Below, in pieces: positions 58,825 through 64,000 of a DNA stretch of 64,000 bases. Positions within the stretch are counted from its first letter, which is position 1. Each line of letters starts with the position of its first letter. A program made the position numbers and the translations under genes. Source of the DNA: Streptomyces sp. NBC_01296 (GTDB lineage: Bacteria; Actinomycetota; Actinomycetes; Streptomycetales; Streptomycetaceae). Below the pieces are notes generated by a model, which saw nothing but the letters and a program-made list of their open reading frames with translations, did not search any database and was not told the DNA's origin. The stretch is taken from positions 1,488,001-1,552,000 of the forward strand of contig NZ_CP130720.1 of NCBI RefSeq assembly GCF_035984415.1. The letters run 5' to 3'.

Positions 58825-59319
58825 TCAGGTGCGGCCCTCGCCCTCCTGGGCGGTCTTGAGCTCCGGCGCGTCCGCCGCCCAGTCCGCCAGGACCACCTTG
58901 AAGCCTTCGGCGCGGGCGGCCTGGCAGACGAGCTCGTCGTCGTCCACGAGCATCCGCAGCTCCCGGCCCCGGGCGATCCGCCGCAGCACCTCCAGCTTGG
59001 TGGTCCGGGCCGGCCTGCGGTCCTGGTTCCCGCGCATCCACACCCTCCCCTGCGGCAGCCCGTGCCGGGTCAGCCACTCCTCCGTGTCCGCGCGGCACCG
59101 CTCCGGGCGCCCGGTCAGGTACACGACCTCGCAGTCGGCCGCCTGTTCCACCGCCAGCGCCACCCCGCGCGCGAGCGGCGGGTCGGCCGGGGCCGCGCCG
59201 AAGAAGCCGTCCCAGTCCCGGGGGCGGCGCTCCAGGAAGTGCTGGCGGTGGTCGGTGTCGGCCAGGGTGTTGTCGATGTCGAAGACGGCCAGCGGCCGAC
59301 GGTGGTTGCTGTCGCTCAT
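58825..59319 (-). CDS. HAD-superfamily phosphatase (PNKP/acid-phosphatase-like)
   Basis: 164 residues from the ATG at 59319. Motif I FDIDNTLADTDHR (about 15-27; nucleophilic Asp), motif II VYLTGRPERCRADTEEWL (about 76-93), Lys in RTTKLEVLRRI and motif IV MLVDDDELVCQAA (about 133-145). The LTGRP form is found in polynucleotide-kinase-phosphatase-like and class-B acid phosphatases. Convergent with the PAP2-like gene. Confidence 0.87.
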   Translation of the reverse strand: MSDSNHRRPLAVFDIDNTLADTDHRQHFLERRPRDWDGFFGAAPADPPLARGVALAVEQAADCEVVYLTGRPERCRADTEEWLTRHGLPQGRVWMRGNQDRRPARTTKLEVLRRIARGRELRMLVDDDELVCQAARAEGFKVVLADWAADAPELKTAQEGEGRT

Positions 59320-59372
59320 GCGGGTCAGAGTAGGCAGGGAATCCTTTCGGCGCGCATGCGTTACAGCCCTGT

Positions 59373-60362
59373 GTGATCCGGAAACTCTCCATCCTCGACC
59401 GGTCCCGCACCCGTGAGGGGCACCCGCCCCCGCAGGCCCTGCGCGACACCGTGGAGCTCGCCCGCGCGGCGGAGCGGCTCGGCTACCACCGCTTCTGGGT
59501 GTCCGAGCACCACAGCGTCCCCGGGGTCGCAGGCTCCGCGCCGACCGTACTGGCCGCCGCCGTCGCCGGGGCCACGCAGCGGATCCGGGTCGGCACCGGC
59601 GGGGTGATGCTGCCCAACCACCAGCCGCTCGTGGTCGCCGAGCAGTTCGGGGTCCTGGAGTCACTGTTCCCGGGCCGGATCGACATGGGGCTCGGCCGCT
59701 CCGTCGGCTTCACCGGCGGGATCCGCCGGGCGCTGGGCCGCGACACCGGGGACGCCGACCGGTTCGAGGAGCAGCTGGCGGAGCTGCTGGGCTGGCTCGA
59801 CGGCAGCCAGCGGGCGCATCCCGAGGTGCACGCCCACCCGGCGCAGGGGCTGCGGATTCCGGCGTACGTGCTGGCCACCGGCGAGGGCGCCGGGATCGCG
59901 GCCCGGGCCGGGCTGCCGGTGGTGGTGGGCGACCTGCGGGCCCGGGGGCGGGCCGCGGAGATCATCGGGCGCTACCGCGAGGAGTTCCGCCCCTCGGCCG
60001 GCGGCTCGCAGCCGTACGTGGTGGTCTCCGGGACGGTGGCGGTGGCGCCGACTGCGCAGGAGGCCCGGCGCATCCTCATCCCGGAGGCCTGGTCCCTCGC
60101 GTACTCCCGCACCCGGGGCAGCTTTCCGCCGCTGCGCCCGGCGCAGGAGGTGGAAGCCCTGGCCATGACCCCGAAGGAGCGGGAGCTGTACGAGGGAGGG
60201 CTCGCCGGGCACATCCACGGCACCGAAGAGCAGGTCGCGGCGGAGCTCGCCGAGGTGGCCGAGCTGACGGGTGCGGACGAGCTGCTGGTCACCACGTCCA
60301 CGTACGACCGCGCAGCGCTGCTGGATTCCTTCGAGCGGCTGGCCCGGGTGGCCGGGCTCTGA
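59373..60362 (+). CDS. LLM-class flavin-dependent oxidoreductase
   Basis: 329 residues from the GTG at 59373. Luciferase-like monooxygenase group-1 features: AERLGYHRFWVSEHHSVPGVAGSAP (about 35-59), IRVGTGGVMLPNHQPLVVAEQFGVLESLFPGR and MGLGRSVG. It would use reduced FMN (or F420) to oxidise an unidentified substrate. Divergent from the HAD phosphatase gene; 53 bp between starts. Confidence 0.92.
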   Translation: MIRKLSILDRSRTREGHPPPQALRDTVELARAAERLGYHRFWVSEHHSVPGVAGSAPTVLAAAVAGATQRIRVGTGGVMLPNHQPLVVAEQFGVLESLFPGRIDMGLGRSVGFTGGIRRALGRDTGDADRFEEQLAELLGWLDGSQRAHPEVHAHPAQGLRIPAYVLATGEGAGIAARAGLPVVVGDLRARGRAAEIIGRYREEFRPSAGGSQPYVVVSGTVAVAPTAQEARRILIPEAWSLAYSRTRGSFPPLRPAQEVEALAMTPKERELYEGGLAGHIHGTEEQVAAELAEVAELTGADELLVTTSTYDRAALLDSFERLARVAGL

Positions 60363-60384
60363 TCGGGGGCGGTCCGCAGACGCC

Positions 60385-60449
60385 GCCCGTACGCACGGCC
60401 CGTACGCACGGCCCGTACGCGCCGCCCGTACGCGTGGCCCGTAAACTGG
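60385..60449 (+). repeat. 13-bp tandem repeat running into the uvrA-type promoter
   Basis: Two exact GCCCGTACGCACG units (60385-60397, 60398-60410), then GCCCGTACGCGCC, GCCCGTACGCGTG and a fifth GCCCGTAAACTGG that contains the -10 hexamer. The array occupies the -35 region, so copy number could affect promoter strength. Confidence 0.88.
60442..60447 (+). promoter_or_regulatory. -10 element TAAACT of a leaderless uvrA-like gene
   Basis: TAAACT ends 7 nt before the ATG at 60455; no Shine-Dalgarno is visible between them. Confidence 0.55.
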
Positions 60450-60454
60450 GGCGA

Positions 60455-62866
60455 ATGCACCACTCCACCGCCTCCGCACCCCAGGCCCGCCCCGATTCCT
60501 TCGTACGGGTGCGGGGTGCCCGGGAGCACAACCTGCGCGACGTCGACGTGGACATCCCGCGCGACGCCCTGACCGTGTTCACCGGGGTCTCCGGCTCCGG
60601 GAAGAGTTCGCTGGCCTTCGGCACGCTCTACGCCGAGGCCCAGCGCCGGTACTTCGAGTCGGTGGCCCCGTACGCCCGCCGCCTGATCCACCAGATCGGC
60701 GCCCCGAAGGTGGACTCCGTCACCGGGCTGCCGCCCGCCGTCTCGCTGGAGCAGCGGCGCTCCTCCCCCGGCTCACGGTCCTCGGTCGGGACGGTGACCC
60801 TGCTGTCCAACTCCCTGCGGATGCTGTACTCCCGCGCCGGAACCTATCCGCCGGGCGCCGAACGGCTCGACTCCGACGCCTTCTCCCCCAACACCGCGGC
60901 CGGGGCCTGCCCGGCCTGCCACGGCCTCGGCAGCATCCACCGCACCAGCGAGGAACTCCTCGTACCGGACCCCGAGCTGTCGATCCGCCAGGGGGCGATC
61001 GCCGCCTGGCCAGGCGCCTGGCAGGGCAAGAACCTCCGGGACGTCCTGGAGGTGCTCGGGTACGACGTGGACGCGCCCTGGCGGGAGTTGGCTGCGAAGG
61101 ACCGCGAGTGGATCCTGTTCACCGAGGAGCAGCCGGTGGTCACGGTGCACCCGGTACGGGACGCGGACCGGATCCAACGGCCGTACCAGGGCACCTACAT
61201 GAGCGCCCACCGCTATGTGATGCGGACCTTCTCGGACAGCAAGAGCGCCACGCTGCGCGCCCGCGCCGAGCGGTTCCTCGCCGATTCCCCGTGCCCGGTG
61301 TGCGCGGGGCGGCGGCTGGGACCTGCGGCGCTGGCCGTGACGTTCGCGGGCCGTACGATCGCCGAGCTGGCGGCGCTGCCGCTGACCGCCCTGGACGGCG
61401 TACTGGCCTCCGCGGCCCCGGACGGGGAGGCGGCCCGGGTGCTCGCCGAGGACCTGCGGTCCCGCATCGGGCCCGTCGTGGAGCTCGGGCTCGGCTACCT
61501 GAGCCTGGACCGCACCGCGCCGACCCTGTCGGCGGGCGAGCTGCAGCGGCTCAGGCTGGCCACGCAGCTGCGGTCCGGGCTGTTCGGGGTCGTGTACGTA
61601 CTGGACGAGCCGTCGGCGGGGCTGCACCCGGCCGACACGGAGGCACTGCTCGGCGTACTGGACCGGCTCAAGGCGGCGGGGAACACGGTGTTCGTCGTGG
61701 AGCACCACCTGGACGTGGTGCGGCATGCGGACTGGCTGGTGGACGTGGGCCCGCTGGCCGGGGAGCACGGCGGGCGGGTGCTGTACAGCGGGCCGCCGCA
61801 GGAGCTGGCCGGTGTGGCCGGATCGGCGACCGCGCGCCACCTGTTCGCGGCGCGCGAGCCGGAGCCGGGGCCGGGGCGGGAGGTGCGGGAGGCGAGCGGT
61901 GCGGTCCGGCTCACCGGTGTCGAGCGGCACAACCTGCGGGGCGTGGACGCGGAGTTCCCGCTCGGGGTGTTCACTGCCGTGACCGGGGTGTCGGGCTCGG
62001 GCAAGTCCACGCTGGTGGGTCAGGTGCTCGCCCGGGAGGTCGGCGAGCGGCTGGCGGATCCGGGGTATCCGGTGCGGCGGCTGGTGGAGGTGGACCAGAA
62101 GCCGATCGGCCGCACGCCGCGGTCCAACCTGGCCACGTACACGGGGCTGTTCGACGTGGTGCGCAAGCTGTTCACGGCGGCCCCGCAGGCGCGGGCGCGC
62201 GGCTGGAAGGCGGGCCGGTTCTCCTTCAACGTGCCGGGCGGCCGGTGCGAGACCTGCCAGGGCGAGGGCTTCGTCTCGGTGGAGCTGCTGTTCCTGCCGA
62301 GTACGTACGCGCCGTGCCCGGAGTGTGCCGGGGCCCGGTACAACACCGAGACCCTGGAGGTGCGGTACGAGGGGCTGAACATCGCGGAGGTGCTGGGGCT
62401 GACGGTGGAGTCCGCGGCCGCGTTCTTCGCGCAGGTCCCGGCGGCGGCGCGCAGCCTGCGGGCGCTGGAGGACATCGGGCTGGGCTATCTGCGGCTGGGG
62501 CAGCCGGCCACGGAGCTGTCGGGCGGCGAGGCACAGCGGATCAAGCTGGCCACGGAGCTCCAGCGCCGGCGCCGCGACCACACCCTGTACGTACTGGACG
62601 AGCCGACGACGGGGCTGCATCCGGCCGATGTGCGGGTGCTGCTGCGGCAGTTGCACGGGCTGGTGGACGCCGGGCACTCGGTGGTGGTCGTCGAGCACGA
62701 CATGGAGGTGGTGGCGGGCGCGGACTGGGTGATCGACCTGGGCCCGGGCGGCGGCGCCGACGGCGGCCGGATCGTCGCGGCGGGTCCGCCCGCGCGGGTG
62801 GCCCGGGAGGCGGCGAGCCGCACCGCCCCCTACCTCGCCCGTGCGCTGGATCCGGGATCCCGGTAG
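60455..62866 (+). CDS. Class-II UvrA-like ABC ATPase (UvrA2/DrrC type)
   Basis: 803 residues from the ATG at 60455; about 140 residues shorter than canonical UvrA and lacking the UvrB-binding insertion. Two ABC modules each have Walker A (GVSGSGKSSL about 37-46; GVSGSGKSTL near 512), split signature (TLSAGELQRLRLA, ELSGGEAQRIKLA) and Walker B (YVLDEPSAGLHP, YVLDEPTTGLHP). Zinc-finger cysteines are seen in CPACHG, CPVCAGRR, CETCQGEG and CPECAGARY. Class-II UvrAs give tolerance to DNA-binding drugs or UV, often alongside antibiotic clusters. The frame extends to 60434 but the leaderless ATG is preferred. Confidence 0.92.
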   Translation: MHHSTASAPQARPDSFVRVRGAREHNLRDVDVDIPRDALTVFTGVSGSGKSSLAFGTLYAEAQRRYFESVAPYARRLIHQIGAPKVDSVTGLPPAVSLEQRRSSPGSRSSVGTVTLLSNSLRMLYSRAGTYPPGAERLDSDAFSPNTAAGACPACHGLGSIHRTSEELLVPDPELSIRQGAIAAWPGAWQGKNLRDVLEVLGYDVDAPWRELAAKDREWILFTEEQPVVTVHPVRDADRIQRPYQGTYMSAHRYVMRTFSDSKSATLRARAERFLADSPCPVCAGRRLGPAALAVTFAGRTIAELAALPLTALDGVLASAAPDGEAARVLAEDLRSRIGPVVELGLGYLSLDRTAPTLSAGELQRLRLATQLRSGLFGVVYVLDEPSAGLHPADTEALLGVLDRLKAAGNTVFVVEHHLDVVRHADWLVDVGPLAGEHGGRVLYSGPPQELAGVAGSATARHLFAAREPEPGPGREVREASGAVRLTGVERHNLRGVDAEFPLGVFTAVTGVSGSGKSTLVGQVLAREVGERLADPGYPVRRLVEVDQKPIGRTPRSNLATYTGLFDVVRKLFTAAPQARARGWKAGRFSFNVPGGRCETCQGEGFVSVELLFLPSTYAPCPECAGARYNTETLEVRYEGLNIAEVLGLTVESAAAFFAQVPAAARSLRALEDIGLGYLRLGQPATELSGGEAQRIKLATELQRRRRDHTLYVLDEPTTGLHPADVRVLLRQLHGLVDAGHSVVVVEHDMEVVAGADWVIDLGPGGGADGGRIVAAGPPARVAREAASRTAPYLARALDPGSR

Positions 62867-64000
62867 GACCGCCCGCCTCCGGGGAGCAGGCTGAAGACGG
62901 CGACGCTCGCGGCCCACACCAAGCCCAGTCCGAACAGCACGAGCAGCAGCCACGGCCAGCCACCGCGGACCTGTTCCAGCTCCCAGGCCCGGAGCTGCAC
63001 CTTGCAGTGCGCGGTCACCGCGTCGTCGGTCATGCCGCACAGCGGCTCGGGTTCGGCCGCGGACGCGACCGTCGCCTGTTCCTGGCCCGTGGGCGTGCGG
63101 GGCGCCACGAGTTCGGGGTGGGCGTCGAGCCAGGTGGTGAAGGTGTCGCGCATGGCTGCGTGGCCGCGTTCGTTCGGGTGCAGGCTGTTGTGGAGCCACT
63201 TGGCGGGGCTGAAGCGCTGCGAGGCGAGCCCGTTGACCGTCTCGATGCCCACGAAATTGACTCCGGCCGCGCCTTTTCTGCGCTCGCACAGCTGGAGCCG
63301 GTGCGTGGCGAAGCTGTCCTTCATGTCGGCCATGTACGTGATGCCCGCCGTGTCGGCCGCCTGGCGCACCGTGGTGTCGATCTGTTCCACGAACGTGCGG
63401 ATGAAATCGCGCTCGGCCTTCGTGAGGGCCACTCCGGAGCAGCTGCCGGCCGCGGCGATCGGCTGCGGGTAGGGCACGGCCACGATGGGCACGTCGGCGG
63501 GCACCGCCTGCCGCAGGGAGCGGTAGGTCGCGATGAGGTCCTGGCGGACCTTCGGCAGGTTGTTCACGAACAGGGGCCTGCGGGTCTCGCAGTCGCCGGG
63601 GGCGAGGCACGCCTCTCCGAGGATGGCGAATCCGGCGTCGTTGCCGCCCAGCGCAACGATGACGAGGGCCGGGTGGAACGTGGACGCCAGGCTGTTCAGC
63701 TGGTCGAGCTGGGTGGCCGGTTCGCCCGGCTGCACGCGAGAGTGGCCGGCTCCGGAGCGGGGGTTGACGTTGTAGGTCCGCGCGCCGGAACAGGCGAGGA
63801 ACAGCATGCGGTCGAACCGCGGGCCGGCGGCGGCGAGTCCGACCGCATAGGCGGAGGGCGAGCGCCGGCACTCGTTGCCGCCGCCGTCGTCGGTTCCCTC
63901 GTAGTAGCTGCTCGCGCCCTCGCCCGACATGTAGGAGTCGCCCAGGGCCACCAGGACGCGCTGCCCTCCCGCAGGGTCGAGCGCCTGGGGGAGGCGGTGC
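62830..64000 (-). CDS. SGNH/GDSL hydrolase with C-terminal TM helix (5' truncated by window)
   Basis: The frame is open across the right edge of the window; the 390 residues present begin HRLPQALDPAGGQRVLVALGDS. The SGNH block I is ALGDSYMSGEGASS with nucleophilic Ser, block III VIVALGGNDAGFA with the GND Asn, and block V SLHPNERGHAAM with the catalytic Asp-His context. Near the C-terminus a membrane helix WPWLLLVLFGLGLVWAASVAVF is followed by a short basic tail. It is thus probably an exported, membrane-anchored esterase or acyltransferase. Its last 37 bp overlap the 3' end of the convergent uvrA-type gene. Confidence 0.9.
   Translation of the reverse strand, partial: HRLPQALDPAGGQRVLVALGDSYMSGEGASSYYEGTDDGGGNECRRSPSAYAVGLAAAGPRFDRMLFLACSGARTYNVNPRSGAGHSRVQPGEPATQLDQLNSLASTFHPALVIVALGGNDAGFAILGEACLAPGDCETRRPLFVNNLPKVRQDLIATYRSLRQAVPADVPIVAVPYPQPIAAAGSCSGVALTKAERDFIRTFVEQIDTTVRQAADTAGITYMADMKDSFATHRLQLCERRKGAAGVNFVGIETVNGLASQRFSPAKWLHNSLHPNERGHAAMRDTFTTWLDAHPELVAPRTPTGQEQATVASAAEPEPLCGMTDDAVTAHCKVQLRAWELEQVRGGWPWLLLVLFGLGLVWAASVAVFSLLPGGGRSYRDPGSSARAR

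Noticed and set aside
60385..60449. CRISPR-like array
   Set aside because: Contiguous 13-bp repeats without spacers; simple tandem repeat.
60773..63871. Minus-strand open frame of about 1030 codons opposite the uvrA-type gene
   Set aside because: Shadow frame; includes the SGNH gene in another frame and shows no domain.

Overview
The window is a high-GC actinobacterial chromosome segment, almost certainly Streptomyces or a close relative such as Kitasatospora. The grounds are very strong G/C bias at third codon positions, tightly packed and often ATGA- or GTGA-overlapping genes, an egtABCD ergothioneine operon, an olsBA-type ornithine-lipid pair, DUF6230/DUF6114 proteins, an ECF41-type sigma factor, an XRE/ImmA/MAB_1171c-type operon and a plausible DasR site. 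No rRNA, tRNA, CRISPR array or insertion-sequence transposase was recognised.

Layout. 0-2.8 kb: 3' end of an intact-looking KdpD sensor kinase followed 5 bp later by a two-RCK, two-TM ion-channel gene carrying an apparent one-base frameshift. 2.9-6.2 kb: a WXG100/type-VII-like small protein, a large associated protein, a lipoprotein and a small membrane protein, closed by a perfect hairpin. 6.3-10.3 kb: PH-like membrane proteins around a second KdpD whose kinase core has lost its phospho-acceptor His. 10.6-16.5 kb: Nudix, pirin, TPR, RlmG-like methyltransferase, MerR regulator and a DUF6230/DUF6114/secreted-protein operon. 16.6-26 kb: penicillin-acylase-family enzyme, DUF2087, flavoprotein disulfide reductase-like enzyme, thioredoxin, aldehyde dehydrogenase, PcaF-like thiolase and LacI regulator. 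26-30 kb: MFS transporter, alpha/beta hydrolase and amidase with unusual C-rich leaders and a hairpin covering the amidase ribosome binding site. 30.0-31.2 kb: a gene-free, roughly 1.2-kb imperfect inverted repeat made of nested palindromes.

31.3-34.2 kb: O-methyltransferase, SnoaL-like, solitary MazF-like, TfoX-like and PARG-like genes. 34.4-38.9 kb: egtABCD, facing an olsB-olsA-like pair whose acyltransferase tail overlaps egtD. 40.7-49.6 kb: orphan solute-binding lipoprotein with a DasR-like site, dodecin, a delta-60/DUF11/RTX secreted protein, MBL hydrolase, GlxA-type regulator, PIG-L deacetylase, PNPOx-like protein, WYL regulator and an internally deleted AlkZ-like pseudogene. 49.6-55.2 kb: TetR/TetX-like divergent pair, DinB and DHFR-like proteins, and a flavin oxidoreductase plus ECF41 sigma factor preceded by a near-consensus ECF41 promoter. 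55.2-58.8 kb: a four-gene XRE / ImmA-IrrE protease / MAB_1171c membrane protein / PAP2-like membrane protein operon with inverted repeats at its promoter; this is the best candidate for an uncharacterised regulated system. 58.8-64 kb: HAD phosphatase, LLM flavoprotein, class-II UvrA and a truncated SGNH hydrolase.

Recurring themes are redox and thiol chemistry (ergothioneine, thioredoxin, flavoproteins, mycothiol-type DinB), regulator/target pairs with visible palindromic operators, and several genes whose -10 hexamer lies exactly 7 nt before the start codon, implying leaderless mRNAs. All assignments come from reading the sequence; no database search was run.
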